A stretch of DNA of 64,000 nt, taken from NCBI RefSeq assembly GCF_900604485.1, contig NZ_UWOP01000001.1, positions 2,122,501 through 2,186,500 on the forward strand. The letters run 5' to 3'. Position numbers and translations under genes: made by a program. The notes below the pieces were generated by a model, which was not told the origin of the DNA, searched no databases, and saw nothing but the letters and a program-made list of their open reading frames with translations. Source of the stretch: Enterococcus mediterraneensis (GTDB lineage: Bacteria > Bacillota > Bacilli > Lactobacillales > Enterococcaceae). This document shows, piece by piece, positions 37,328-45,719 of the stretch. Position 1 is the first letter of the stretch; the number at the start of each line of letters is the position of its first letter.

Positions 37328-37909
37328 TTATTCAGCTACAGTTACGTCGCCGCTAACTGATGCGCCGTCTTCTTCAAGTTTAGCAGAATCTTTGTATTCT
37401 TGTTTGTCAAAAGTGATGTTACCTTCAACTTTTGCGCCATTCAATACAAATCCGTTTGCTTTTACTTCGATGTCGCCTTTAACAGTTCCGTGAACGATGT
37501 TGAAGTTTTCTGATTCAACAACGATTTTTGGTACAGTTACTGTATATTCAGCTGTTACGTTGCGGTCTGCATCTTGTGAATACAAAGCAAATTTGCGGTA
37601 GATATCAGCAGAAGCATCGCCTTTATCGTGGAATTCTCCGGCAACAGTCAAGTCTTTATCAAATGTTACGTCAGCTGTTGCTGCAACGATCCAGTTACCG
37701 TCTGCACTAAGCGCTTTTTCAAGCACGCTAGCGTCATTGCTTACAGATGCTGTTGATGTAACTTCAACTGTAGATGAAGCTTCTGTTGAAGCTGCAGTTG
37801 ATGATGATGCGCTTGATGAATTAGTATCCTTGTCTGCGCCACAAGCTGACAATACACCACCGGTTGCCAACAATGCTGCAGCGAACGTTACGACTTTCAC
37901 GAATTTCAT
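37328..37909 (-). CDS. Lipoprotein with Ser/Thr stalk and beta-repeat domain
   Basis: The 193-residue protein has a lipoprotein signal peptide with the lipobox LSAC (Cys23), then a Ser/Thr/Ala-rich stalk to about residue 58. The remainder alternates short hydrophobic strands: DVTFDKDLTVAGEF, KIVVESENFNIVHGTVKGDIEV, GFVLNGAKVEGNITF, GASVSGDVTV. This resembles a single-stranded right-handed beta-helix or bactofilin-like repeat. It should sit on the outer face of the membrane. I do not recognise a named family. GGGGAGA precedes the ATG. Confidence 0.8.
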   Translation of the reverse strand: MKFVKVVTFAAALLATGGVLSACGADKDTNSSSASSSTAASTEASSTVEVTSTASVSNDASVLEKALSADGNWIVAATADVTFDKDLTVAGEFHDKGDASADIYRKFALYSQDADRNVTAEYTVTVPKIVVESENFNIVHGTVKGDIEVKANGFVLNGAKVEGNITFDKQEYKDSAKLEEDGASVSGDVTVAE

Positions 37910-38161
37910 AAAAAAATCTCCCCTAAAATAAAGTTATTATTTAATACATACTAGATGATAAGGGTTTTAGTATGATACGTCAACCAAAAATACTCAGTTG
38001 AAGTTTGTGAAATAAACAACGGAAATAAGTGTTTGAGTTGAAATTATTCCATTTGCTTGTGATTAAGCGAGGAAAAAAGAAAAAAATTTTTATTTTTTTT
38101 AATCATTTTTTAGCAAAGAAACAGATTGATTGCTAAAAACAGAGGTTCGTGTTATTCTTTT

Positions 38162-38182
38162 AAAACGTAAAGATTACACTTT
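38162..38182 (+). promoter_or_regulatory. Candidate Zur operator before rpsN2
   Basis: The 21 bases at 38162-38182, with core CGTAA-AG-ATTAC, match 16 of 20 defined positions of the Bacillus Zur box AAATCGTAATNATTACGATTT. The location before a zinc-free ribosomal protein gene supports the call. Confidence 0.55.
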
Positions 38183-38231
38183 ATATTTGAAAATTGCGCA
38201 ATGCTCATTGATAGATAACCTGGCAGATTTC

Positions 38232-38268
38232 TAAGAAGATAAGAAGAATAAGAAGAATAAGAAGAATG
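38232..38268 (+). repeat. AG-rich tandem repeat before the rpsN2 start
   Basis: AAGAAGATAAGAAGAATA is followed by two more AGAAGAATA units, ending at GAATGAAAGG. It directly precedes the AAAGGA ribosome site and could be a slippage-prone spacer or a standby ribosome site. Confidence 0.6.
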
Positions 38269-38281
38269 AAAGGAATTTTAT

Positions 38282-38551
38282 ATGGCTAAAAAATCTAAAA
38301 TCGTTAAAGCCCAAAAACAACAAGCCTTGATTGAAAAATATGCAGACTTGCGTTACGAATTGAAACAAAAAGGCGATTATGAAGCCTTAGCAAAATTACC
38401 AAAGGACGCTAACCCTAATCGCTTGAAAAATCGTGATTTGATTGATGGACGTCCCCGCGGTTACATGCGTAAATTCGGCATGTCTCGGATCAATTTCCGT
38501 AAACTGGCCCATGAAGGGAAAATCCCTGGTGTGACAAAAGCCAGCTGGTAA
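38282..38551 (+). CDS. rpsN2: Ribosomal protein S14, zinc-independent paralogue
   Basis: The 89-residue protein is the long S14 type: [25 protein letters not shown], then [35 protein letters not shown]. It lacks the CxxC pairs of the zinc-binding 61-residue S14 encoded in ribosomal operons. Such paralogues replace zinc-S14 in the 30S subunit when zinc is scarce and are usually repressed by Zur or AdcR. A Zur-like box lies 100 bases upstream. The gene is monocistronic with a terminator. Confidence 0.95.
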   Translation: MAKKSKIVKAQKQQALIEKYADLRYELKQKGDYEALAKLPKDANPNRLKNRDLIDGRPRGYMRKFGMSRINFRKLAHEGKIPGVTKASW

Positions 38552-38584
38552 TCAAAGTTTGACATAATTTTTTTCCAAACAACT

Positions 38585-38645
38585 ATATCCGAACGATAAC
38601 CCGTTGCTTTTCTAATGCAGGGGAATATCGTTCGGGTATTTTGTT
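38585..38645 (+). terminator. Terminator of rpsN2
   Basis: ATATCCGAACGATA faces TATCGTTCGGGTAT with an inner GTTGC/GCA arm, then TTTTG. Confidence 0.75.
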
Positions 38646-38737
38646 TGGTATAAATCTGTGTCCTACGCTTACTTATCTGCAAATACATTTAGTTCTTTTG
38701 TCTTTGGTGATAAACTAAAGTAGAGAGGAGGGGCAGG

Positions 38738-39781
38738 ATGAATATTCAATTTCAAAAGGATCAGCTGACTTCTACCGTCGTCTATGGCGAACCATTGGCA
38801 AGTGCTGTACCAAAAGAGCTTCTTCAAGGAAAACATGTTCTGATCATTACCAATCAGCGTTATTATGATCGTTTTTTTGAAAAAATCAGTCGTGTGATGG
38901 ATGCTGGAACAGATCTGGATTGGTATATTGTCAGCAATCAGCTGTATTGCAACAATTTGACAGAAATGATGGATATATTGGATTTTTTTGAAAAATTTCC
39001 TAAAAATAAAGAGTATCTTATGATAGCTTTTGGAAATGAGGGTGTGATCCAGCTTTCAGGATTTTTACAAAAAAATACGGTGCTGAATGCTGCTCTTTGG
39101 GCGATCCCGGTTTCTGTTCGCGCTCTGACAAAAAGTATGGTCTTTCAGCAAAAAATCGTCAGAAACAGCAATGCGGCAGTTTTGCAAATAGAAAATATTC
39201 CTCAAAAAACGATCTATGATCAAATCATCGCTGAAGGTCAAGTCGACGGGAAGTTAGTGGACTTTTTAATGTTTATCCAATGCGGACTGGTTTGTGATCA
39301 TCTTTTTTTGAAGAACCTTTATAAAAATTTTCCCACTAAAAAACAGGTGCTGACTCGTTCATTTACCGCATTGCTGAAAGATCTTACCGACTACTACCAA
39401 AAACAAGGAAGCCAGATCCAGCAGTTCGGTGCGCTTTTTGAACAAGCATTTTATGAAACTGAGAATGGACATCTGCTTTCTTCCGATATGAAACGGTTAT
39501 TGGGAATCTTGTTCCATTTGATTTGGAGCAGCAGCGAGCAGCCGTTTCCTTTCCATTTGCAGAATTTTATGGCGTGGCTTTTAAGTTTAGGGTATCCGAT
39601 CAAAGTCCCTCAACAGCTATCGCTTAGTGAATATAGCGAAAACGTGGTAAAATTAAGTAAGAGCTCGCAAGCACCGCAGCTTCTTACAGCTATTGGCCGC
39701 TTAGGAGAAAACACTATACCTTCAGAATCTGCATTGATTGCTATGATGCAGACATACCAACAAATTATAAATGAGATTTGA
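38738..39781 (+). CDS. Degenerate AroB-like (dehydroquinate synthase fold) protein, probably not catalytic
   Basis: The 347-residue protein has the layout of 3-dehydroquinate synthase: a Rossmann-like start HVLIITNQRYYDRFFEKI, a middle block MIAFGNEGVIQLSGFL at the place of the usual GGGVVGDLAGF, then AIPVSVRAL for IPTTLLA, and a helical C-domain. Key residues are gone. The metal-ligand block FGHTxGHAIE reads FGALFEQAFYE (about 230-240), and HGEAV reads SSDMK. It lies directly before ypiA-ypiB, genes that in Bacillus follow the aromatic cluster. I infer a repurposed relic. The fold assignment comes from reading alone. Confidence 0.65.
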   Translation: MNIQFQKDQLTSTVVYGEPLASAVPKELLQGKHVLIITNQRYYDRFFEKISRVMDAGTDLDWYIVSNQLYCNNLTEMMDILDFFEKFPKNKEYLMIAFGNEGVIQLSGFLQKNTVLNAALWAIPVSVRALTKSMVFQQKIVRNSNAAVLQIENIPQKTIYDQIIAEGQVDGKLVDFLMFIQCGLVCDHLFLKNLYKNFPTKKQVLTRSFTALLKDLTDYYQKQGSQIQQFGALFEQAFYETENGHLLSSDMKRLLGILFHLIWSSSEQPFPFHLQNFMAWLLSLGYPIKVPQQLSLSEYSENVVKLSKSSQAPQLLTAIGRLGENTIPSESALIAMMQTYQQIINEI

Positions 39782-39789
39782 GGAAAATA

Positions 39790-41052
39790 ATGGACACAAC
39801 TTACAGTCAACAAATGTTAACCGCACTTGCAAACGAAGACTTAGCATCCGCACAACTGGCTTTCAATCAGGCGCTAGTCAATGATCAGCCGGAAGATTTG
39901 ACGGATCTGGGCAGTCAATTGATGCAGTTAGGATTTTTAGAAGAAGCACAACAGATTTTTGAAAATCTATTAGAAAAATTTCCCGAAAACGCAGAGTTGC
40001 AATTGTCGTTAGCGGAAATCGCCATCGAAAACGATCAAATCGATACAGCATTTGATTACATCGAAAGCGTAGATAAAAACAGCGAGTTTTATCCGGAAGC
40101 GTTACTGCTTTCAGCTGATCTGTACCAAGTATTGGGCATTCCTGAAGTCAGTGAAGCCAAACTGAATGAAGCAGCGAAAATTTTGCCGGATGAACCATTG
40201 ATCCAGTTTGCTTTAGCAGAATTGTATTTTAATTCAGATCGTTTTTCAGATGCTGCGACACTTTATCAGTTATTGTTGAACGCAGGCGTACAGGAATTAG
40301 CCGGTGTTTCTTTAGAAGAACGCTTAGGAAGTGCGCTGAGTTTAGAAGGAAAATTCGAGGATGCGGTCACTCATTTGGAACGGGCTCTGAAAGAAGAAGT
40401 GACAGATGATCGTTTGTTCCAGACTGCTTTTGTTTATTTGCAATTGAAAGAGAATCAGCAAGCGATCAATTATCTGCAACAATTGCGTGCGCTGAATCCT
40501 CAATATCAATCGCTGTATCTTTATTTGGCACAAGCGCTGCAAGAAGAGGAATTATTGGAAGAAGCCCAAGAAACTATCGAAGAAGGAATCAAAGAAAATC
40601 CATTCCAAGTAGACTTTTATCAATTCGCTTCAGAAAACGCCTATCGTCTTCATGATGAAGACAAGGCGGAAGAATTTTTACTGAAAGCATTGGAAACTGG
40701 CGAAAAAACGGATGAAACCCGTTTGATGCTCAGCAATCTGTATCTGAAAGCCGAGCGTTTCGAAGACGTGATCACAACCATCGAAAAAATGGAGAATCCA
40801 GATGATGCCTTCGCACAATGGAATCTGGCTCATGCTTATAATGAATTAGAAGATTTTACAGAGGCGGCTGTTCATTATGAACAGGCAAATCTCTCGTTGC
40901 ATCATGAACCGGAATTTATGAAAGAATATGGGATCTTTTTACGTGAAGAAGGACGTTTAGAAGAGGCGCTCTCTTTATTGACGCATTACTTGAGTCATGA
41001 ACCAGGTGATTTGGAGGTGCAATCAATCATTGATGCCTTAACAGAAAGATAG
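39790..41052 (+). CDS. ypiA: Tetratricopeptide-repeat protein YpiA
   Basis: The 420-residue protein is an all-helical array of TPR units, for example GFLEEAQQIFENLLEKFPENAEL, FALAELYFNSDRFSDAATLYQ and WNLAHAYNELEDFTEAAVHYEQA. TPRs mediate protein contacts; the partner is unknown. Position before a YpiB-like gene matches B. subtilis ypiA. ATG 39790 has TGAGGA upstream; an in-frame TTG at 39778 is a possible alternative. It starts nine bases after the AroB-like gene, so the three form one operon. Confidence 0.88.
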   Translation: MDTTYSQQMLTALANEDLASAQLAFNQALVNDQPEDLTDLGSQLMQLGFLEEAQQIFENLLEKFPENAELQLSLAEIAIENDQIDTAFDYIESVDKNSEFYPEALLLSADLYQVLGIPEVSEAKLNEAAKILPDEPLIQFALAELYFNSDRFSDAATLYQLLLNAGVQELAGVSLEERLGSALSLEGKFEDAVTHLERALKEEVTDDRLFQTAFVYLQLKENQQAINYLQQLRALNPQYQSLYLYLAQALQEEELLEEAQETIEEGIKENPFQVDFYQFASENAYRLHDEDKAEEFLLKALETGEKTDETRLMLSNLYLKAERFEDVITTIEKMENPDDAFAQWNLAHAYNELEDFTEAAVHYEQANLSLHHEPEFMKEYGIFLREEGRLEEALSLLTHYLSHEPGDLEVQSIIDALTER

Positions 41053-41061
41053 GTGATGACG

Positions 41062-41655
41062 ATGTCTGTAGATGTAAAAGAAAAGAAGGATTTTTTAAAT
41101 TGGTTTGTTTCGAACGTTTCTTTCAGTCGAAGAGAAGTTTCATGGATCCTTAATTATCTTGCAAATCATGAGTCGATCCTGCAAAATGTGCACTTTATTG
41201 AAGGTGCAAAGGCAACGGAAAGGGGACTTCAAATCTGCGACTTGACTTGCAGCGGCGAACCATTGTCTTTGCAGATCAAGAACCAACTATTTCATGATAG
41301 TGATCAGATTTTTCATGAGATCCGTTTAAACTGGAAGGAACCGTTGTATATCGAATGCTTGTTCAAGAATTCATGGGATCAGCCGTTATATTTGTCAGTA
41401 TTGGAAGACAATCCTTATTTACGTTGGAATGACACGATCAGTGATGAGTTGATAGAACAAATCGAGACCTATTTGGAAAAAGAAAGAGTCGAAGCCCGTA
41501 TCCATCTGCTTTACCAACAGATTGATGCCGCGTTGGAGGCTGGCGACAAATCCGCTTTCTTTGAACTATCAGATGAAGTCAATCGCGAATTGCTCAAATT
41601 GCAAAAACCGCAGCGCAACGTTTCAAAATTTTTGGAAGAAGATACAAAAAATTGA
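41062..41655 (+). CDS. ypiB: YpiB-family (UPF0302) protein
   Basis: The 197-residue protein resembles B. subtilis YpiB: VKEKKDFLNWFVSNVSFSRREVSWILNYL, HDSDQIFHEIRLNW, LEDNPYLRWNDTIS, and a C-terminal IDEAL-like helix with YQQIDAALEAGDKSAFFELSDEVN. Function is not well defined; in B. subtilis YpiB has been linked to respiratory gene regulation, but cytochrome genes are absent here. ATG 41062 is preceded by AGGTGA. It ends the AroB-like/ypiA/ypiB operon. Confidence 0.87.
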   Translation: MSVDVKEKKDFLNWFVSNVSFSRREVSWILNYLANHESILQNVHFIEGAKATERGLQICDLTCSGEPLSLQIKNQLFHDSDQIFHEIRLNWKEPLYIECLFKNSWDQPLYLSVLEDNPYLRWNDTISDELIEQIETYLEKERVEARIHLLYQQIDAALEAGDKSAFFELSDEVNRELLKLQKPQRNVSKFLEEDTKN

Positions 41656-41663
41656 GTAAAAAC

Positions 41664-41737
41664 AAGAGACCGAAAACATTTTCCGCTGAAAGCCTTATAG
41701 GCTCGCGAGGATTTGTTCTCGGTCTCTTATTTTTTTA
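41664..41737. terminator. Bidirectional terminator between ypiB and yitT-type genes
   Basis: AAGAGACCGAAAACA faces TGTTCTCGGTCTCTT with one mismatch, and T-runs occur at the plus-strand end. The convergent gene stops within the right arm. Confidence 0.8.
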
Positions 41738-42628
41738 TTCGGTTATTTTTGGTTGTTTTCTTTTCAGCAGACGGCTTCGTGGTTTCATGTAGGTGAACCC
41801 TTCGCCTTCTACTTCATGGACATTGATGATGGAAACGAAGGCACGTTCATCATATTCATGGACGATCCGTTTGACTTCAGAGATCTCGCTGGCACTGACC
41901 ACCATGTAGATGATGTTCTTATCTGTACCTGAGTAGGCACCTTCGCCTTTGATATAACTGACACCTCGCTGCAATTCCACCATCAAAGCAGGCGTCAGCA
42001 TATCTGTGTGATCGGAAATGATCAAGACACCTTTTGCGGAATAGCCGCCGTCTAAAATCGTATCGACGATCCGGGAAAAGACGTAAGAGAAAATCAATGT
42101 GTACATCATTCGTTTCAAATCGATATAAGTCAATGAGGCAGTCAAGACGAAAATATCGAAGATCAATAATGAACGCCCCATCGAGATACCGTATTTTTGT
42201 TCCAATATCCGCGCTAATACATCACTGCCGCCTGTGGTACCGCCCACCCGATAAATGATCCCGCTGCCGAAACCGGCAAACAGTCCGGCAAGCAGCGCCG
42301 CGATCAACAGATCATGATCAATATCGATCGCAAAAGAGATATGCTGCCAGAAAAAAAGCCAGCCTGAAAGAGCTACCGTACCGATGATCGTATAGACAAA
42401 CGAACGCCGACCCAAAATTTTACCCCCCAGCAAAACAATGGGGATATTCAAGACCAAAGTACTCAGGGCCGGGTTGATCCCAAACAACGCGCGAAAAATC
42501 AGCGTGATCCCAGTTACCCCGCCTTCTGCTAATTGATTGGGAATATTGAAATAAATCAGACCAAACGCATAGATGAATGTCCCTAGCAAAATGATCAGTG
42601 TATCTTTGATGATTTTAGAATAATTCAT
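41735..42628 (-). CDS. YitT/YpjC-family membrane protein (DUF2179)
   Basis: The 297-residue protein has six hydrophobic segments in the first 190 residues, with FGLIYFNIPNQLAEGGVTGI and IIYRVGGTTGGSDVLARIL, the YitT hallmarks. It ends in a cytoplasmic DUF2179 domain, with GVSYIKGEGAYSGTDKNIIYMVV. Function is unknown, but a transport role is often suggested. Start ATG 42628 lies eight bases after GGAGG. The YpjC-YpjD-cca neighbourhood of B. subtilis is preserved, though this gene is inverted relative to the next ones. Confidence 0.9.
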   Translation of the reverse strand: MNYSKIIKDTLIILLGTFIYAFGLIYFNIPNQLAEGGVTGITLIFRALFGINPALSTLVLNIPIVLLGGKILGRRSFVYTIIGTVALSGWLFFWQHISFAIDIDHDLLIAALLAGLFAGFGSGIIYRVGGTTGGSDVLARILEQKYGISMGRSLLIFDIFVLTASLTYIDLKRMMYTLIFSYVFSRIVDTILDGGYSAKGVLIISDHTDMLTPALMVELQRGVSYIKGEGAYSGTDKNIIYMVVSASEISEVKRIVHEYDERAFVSIINVHEVEGEGFTYMKPRSRLLKRKQPKITE

Positions 42629-42744
42629 GTATATATCCTCCAATTATAACTATCGTAGTTTTAATGTAGCACGAAAAAATTTTCTGCACAATTATTCATG
42701 GCTAGGAAAAATCCGCTTCTTTTGTTAAGATAAAGGAAGCAGAG

Positions 42745-43113
42745 GTGAAGAAATTGACAGAAAAACGTTCCTTGCAATCAATGCAAAAAGAAGTCGACGC
42801 ATATATCCAACAATTCAAAGCCGGCTATTTCAGCCCTCTGGCTCAGATGGCGCGTTTGACAGAAGAGGTGGGCGAGTTGGCTCGCGAAGTCAACCACGCA
42901 TATGGAGAAAAGGCTAAAAAATCTTCTGAGGCCTCTAAAACAGTCGCCGAAGAATTAGGAGATGTCTTGTTTGTAACATTGATCATGGCAAATTCCTTAG
43001 ATATCGATCTTACAGAAGTATTTGAAGAAAACATGGAAAAATTTAATCATCGGGATCGCTATCGTTTTGAACGCAAAGATGGAAAAACCGAAGAAATGGA
43101 AAAAAATCAATGA
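42745..43113 (+). CDS. MazG-type nucleotide pyrophosphohydrolase (YpjD)
   Basis: The 122-residue all-alpha enzyme carries the MazG metal motif in RLTEEVGELAREV (EExxE) and EELGDVLFVTLIMAN (ExxxD). It likely hydrolyses non-canonical NTPs to NMP and PPi. B. subtilis ypjD has the same location near cca. The GTG at 42745 follows AAAGGAAG, but TTG 42754 after AGAGGTGA is equally spaced and cannot be excluded. The stop overlaps cca by four bases. Confidence 0.9.
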   Translation: MKKLTEKRSLQSMQKEVDAYIQQFKAGYFSPLAQMARLTEEVGELAREVNHAYGEKAKKSSEASKTVAEELGDVLFVTLIMANSLDIDLTEVFEENMEKFNHRDRYRFERKDGKTEEMEKNQ

Positions 43114-44321
43114 AATTAGAGAAACTACCAATCGAATTTACCAAGGCGCTTCCAGTCGTTGCGCAAATCGAAGCAGCTGGTTTTGAAGCTTATTTTGTCG
43201 GCGGCAGTGTCCGAGATGTATTACTGGGTCAACCGATCCATGACGTAGATATCGCTACCAGCGCTTTTCCGGCTGAAATCAAACAGATATTTCCCCGAAC
43301 GATCGATGTAGGGATCGAACACGGGACGGTGCTGGTTTTAGAAGGAGAAGAAAGTTACGAGATTACCACATTTCGAACTGAGTCTACCTATCAAGATTTT
43401 CGTCGTCCAGACCATGTGGAATTCGTGCGTTCTTTAGAGGAGGATCTGAAACGGCGGGATTTCACCATCAATGCGTTTGCATTGAAAGAAGACGGTGAGA
43501 TCATCGACTTATTCGGCGGGCTCGTTGATTTAAAAGATAAGATCCTGCGAGCTGTGGGAAATCCCCATGAACGATTCCACGAAGACGCATTGCGAATGAT
43601 GCGGGGATTGCGATTCATCAGCTATTTAGGATTTCAGATGGAACAAGAAACATTCGACGCGATTTGCGAGAATCATGAATTGCTTGAGAAAATCTCTGTC
43701 GAACGGATCTTCATCGAATTCAACAAATTATTATTAGGAAATTATCGTATAGAAGCGATCAAATCATTCGTAGAAACAGAATGCTATCAATATTGTCCCG
43801 GACTCCGAGACAAAGGAGCAGAGCTGTTAAATTTTGCAGATCTGCCGGCTAAAAAGATCCCATCTGAAGCACAAGCATGGGCATTGTTGGCCGACCAGCT
43901 GCGATTGCAGACCACTGATCTCCGTTCATTTTTGAAAAAATGGAAAGCATCTAACGAATTGATCGCAGAAACAAGGGCTATTTTTCAAGGGTTGCAATGG
44001 CGCAAAGAACATCCTTGGCAGCCGCTGGAAATCTATCAGCTGGCAGAGTACGCGATAAAAGCAGAAGAGCTGATGTTTTATTACGACAGAAAACCAGATA
44101 CCGAAACAGTCCAATCAATGATAGCCGCATTACCCATCCATTCTCTGAAAGAGTTGGCGATCAATGGACATGATTTGATGGAAACATTCAAGATGAAACC
44201 TGGAAAATGGTTGAAGGATGTCTTGGAGCAATGCGAAAAAGCGGTGATTTTACGACAAATCGAAAATAGCAAATCTGTTTTATTAGACTACGCAAAAAGT
44301 TATTTGGAGGAAAATCAATGA
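43110..44321 (+). CDS. cca: CCA-adding tRNA nucleotidyltransferase
   Basis: The 403-residue class II enzyme adds or repairs the 3' CCA of tRNAs. It has FVGGSVRDVLLGQPIHDVDIATSA with the catalytic DxD, TFRTESTYQDFRRPDHVEFV, RRDFTINAFAL and EDALRMMRGLRFISYLGF. It is needed because several tRNAs in this window lack an encoded CCA. Overlaps of four bases on both sides with the MazG and thioesterase genes indicate one operon. Confidence 0.97.
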   Translation: MKLEKLPIEFTKALPVVAQIEAAGFEAYFVGGSVRDVLLGQPIHDVDIATSAFPAEIKQIFPRTIDVGIEHGTVLVLEGEESYEITTFRTESTYQDFRRPDHVEFVRSLEEDLKRRDFTINAFALKEDGEIIDLFGGLVDLKDKILRAVGNPHERFHEDALRMMRGLRFISYLGFQMEQETFDAICENHELLEKISVERIFIEFNKLLLGNYRIEAIKSFVETECYQYCPGLRDKGAELLNFADLPAKKIPSEAQAWALLADQLRLQTTDLRSFLKKWKASNELIAETRAIFQGLQWRKEHPWQPLEIYQLAEYAIKAEELMFYYDRKPDTETVQSMIAALPIHSLKELAINGHDLMETFKMKPGKWLKDVLEQCEKAVILRQIENSKSVLLDYAKSYLEENQ

Positions 44322-44677
44322 AGCCGACAAAAACCTTTACAGTAAGTCCAGAACTGACTGCGCAAGCGGTCGGTTCCGGCGGACTAGATGTATTAGCGAC
44401 ACCCGCGTTAGTGACAATGATCGAAAATACGTGCTATAATTACCTAGAAGAACTTCTGCGAGCGGAAGAAACCAGCGTCGGTATCCAAATCGACCTAAAG
44501 CACATCTATCCATCAAAGATCGGTTCTAAAATCGAAGTCGTGCTCCAAGAAATCAAAGAAGATGAAAAAAGTATCTCCTTTGAGTTTGAAGCATTCGATG
44601 GTGAGCAAAAAATCGCGTTTGGCACTCATCGCAGGGCAGTCGTCGTTTCTCAGAAGTTTTTATCGAAACTCTTATAA
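44318..44677 (+). CDS. Thioesterase, FlK-like hot-dog fold
   Basis: The 119-residue protein has the hot-dog thioesterase pattern GSGGLDVLATPALVTMIENTC with the conserved Thr and Glu of the FlK (fluoroacetyl-CoA thioesterase) type, and IDLKHIYPSKIGSKIEV with the histidine. The natural substrate is not evident; an acyl-CoA is likely. It overlaps cca by four bases. Confidence 0.82.
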   Translation: MKPTKTFTVSPELTAQAVGSGGLDVLATPALVTMIENTCYNYLEELLRAEETSVGIQIDLKHIYPSKIGSKIEVVLQEIKEDEKSISFEFEAFDGEQKIAFGTHRRAVVVSQKFLSKLL

Positions 44678-44753
44678 TGTAAGCACTCTCGAAACTAGAT
44701 TTTGAGTGTGCTGCACTACAACGGTTAAAAAAAAGAAGTGAGGAGAAGGTAAA

Positions 44754-45209
44754 ATGGCAAGAACTATGCAAGCGTTAAAATTTTATTTTAGAAACGGAGA
44801 AACATGGACGATCGACCGTCGTTATATCGGCGATCTATGGATCAAACAAATCACAACAAGCTTTGGCCGGATCAATGGCAGCGATTTTGTAGAAATCCAT
44901 CCATGTGCTGGATTCAAAATCGAAATTTTCCAAGAAGGCGATCATGTAGCAACACATGATATCAATCTTGGCGGTCTAGAATTAGGCATGTTCTCACGGG
45001 CATTGAAATACGAAGATATCGAACGGATGGAAATCTTATATCGTACAGGCACACCTGATCTTGTTTATTTCCCATACAAAGACAAAGATACAGAAGGCTT
45101 GGACAATGTTTACCAATCTACAAAAGTCAGTGAAAAAACAAAAAGCCTTTACATCGTGATCGATCCTGCTCAAACAGTCGATGACGTATATGGCGAATTT
45201 TTTGAATAA
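44754..45209 (+). CDS. Uncharacterised conserved protein
   Basis: I do not recognise this 151-residue protein. It reads as a soluble beta-rich fold: ALKFYFRNGETWTIDRRYIGDLWI, FVEIHPCAGFKIEIFQEGD and MEILYRTGTPDLVYFPYKDKD. There is no signal peptide or membrane segment. The codon use and the good GAGGAGAAGG ribosome site indicate a real, well-expressed gene. It follows the thioesterase gene by 76 bases and has its own terminator. No function is proposed. Confidence 0.8.
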   Translation: MARTMQALKFYFRNGETWTIDRRYIGDLWIKQITTSFGRINGSDFVEIHPCAGFKIEIFQEGDHVATHDINLGGLELGMFSRALKYEDIERMEILYRTGTPDLVYFPYKDKDTEGLDNVYQSTKVSEKTKSLYIVIDPAQTVDDVYGEFFE

Positions 45210-45249
45210 GAACTCGTTGGTAAAGAGCAATAGTTGAATCAGATTTTTA

Positions 45250-45276
45250 GGAAGCATTTCGATGCTTCCTTTTTTG
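45250..45276 (+). terminator. Terminator after the 44754-45209 gene
   Basis: GGAAGCAT pairs with ATGCTTCC around TTCG, a stable tetraloop, followed by TTTTTTG. Confidence 0.93.
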
Positions 45277-45497
45277 TGGATTCATCCTAAATCGCTTGTT
45301 TTTAGAAAGAAAGATATTTCGATGTAAACGTTTTTAGTTTAGAATATATGTAGAATAAAATCGTATAAAAGTTCTATTTTAACAAAAGTCTGTTTTATCA
45401 GCTGTATTAATGAAATAGGCAGTTTTTAGTGTTGAAATTGCTACACGTTGCCAGATTGTAATTACAGTACATTGAAGGTGAAAAAAGGAGGAGTTAC

Positions 45498-45635
45498 ATG
45501 TCAGCAGAAACAGCTTTATTTTTCAGTATAGTATTTGGCATAGGAAAGATTATTCTAGGGGTAACATTTTTTATTTTTATGATCAAAACATTGAAAATAC
45601 TAAAAGAAATTAAAGAAGAACTTGGTAAGAGGTAG
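45498..45635 (+). CDS. Small single-span membrane peptide upstream of ABC exporter
   Basis: The 45-residue frame starts MSAETALFFSIVFGIGKIIL, has one hydrophobic helix (about 6-29) and a charged amphipathic tail, KTLKILKEIKEELGKR. AAAGGAGGAG is ideally placed before ATG. The next gene, an ABC exporter, has the same GGAGGAGTTA context. After the stop, the +1 frame continues as an amphipathic helix, QELNNITEQFERTLANL, to a stop at 45696. The gene may therefore be a truncated longer form of about 66 residues. It could be a secreted peptide, an accessory subunit or a toxin-like peptide; none is shown. Confidence 0.6.
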   Translation: MSAETALFFSIVFGIGKIILGVTFFIFMIKTLKILKEIKEELGKR

Positions 45636-45719
45636 TCAAGAGTTAAATAATATTACTGAGCAATTTGAACGGACCTTAGCTAATTTAACAAGTTGAATTG
45701 GTTAGAGAAGGAGGAGTTA

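Larger units (their letters stand above)
37910..38281 (+). other. Regulatory intergenic region of rpsN2
   Basis: This 372-base AT-rich gap separates the divergent lipoprotein and S14 genes. It holds a Zur-like operator at 38162-38182 and an AG-rich tandem repeat at 38232-38268. No coding frame is supported. Confidence 0.6.
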
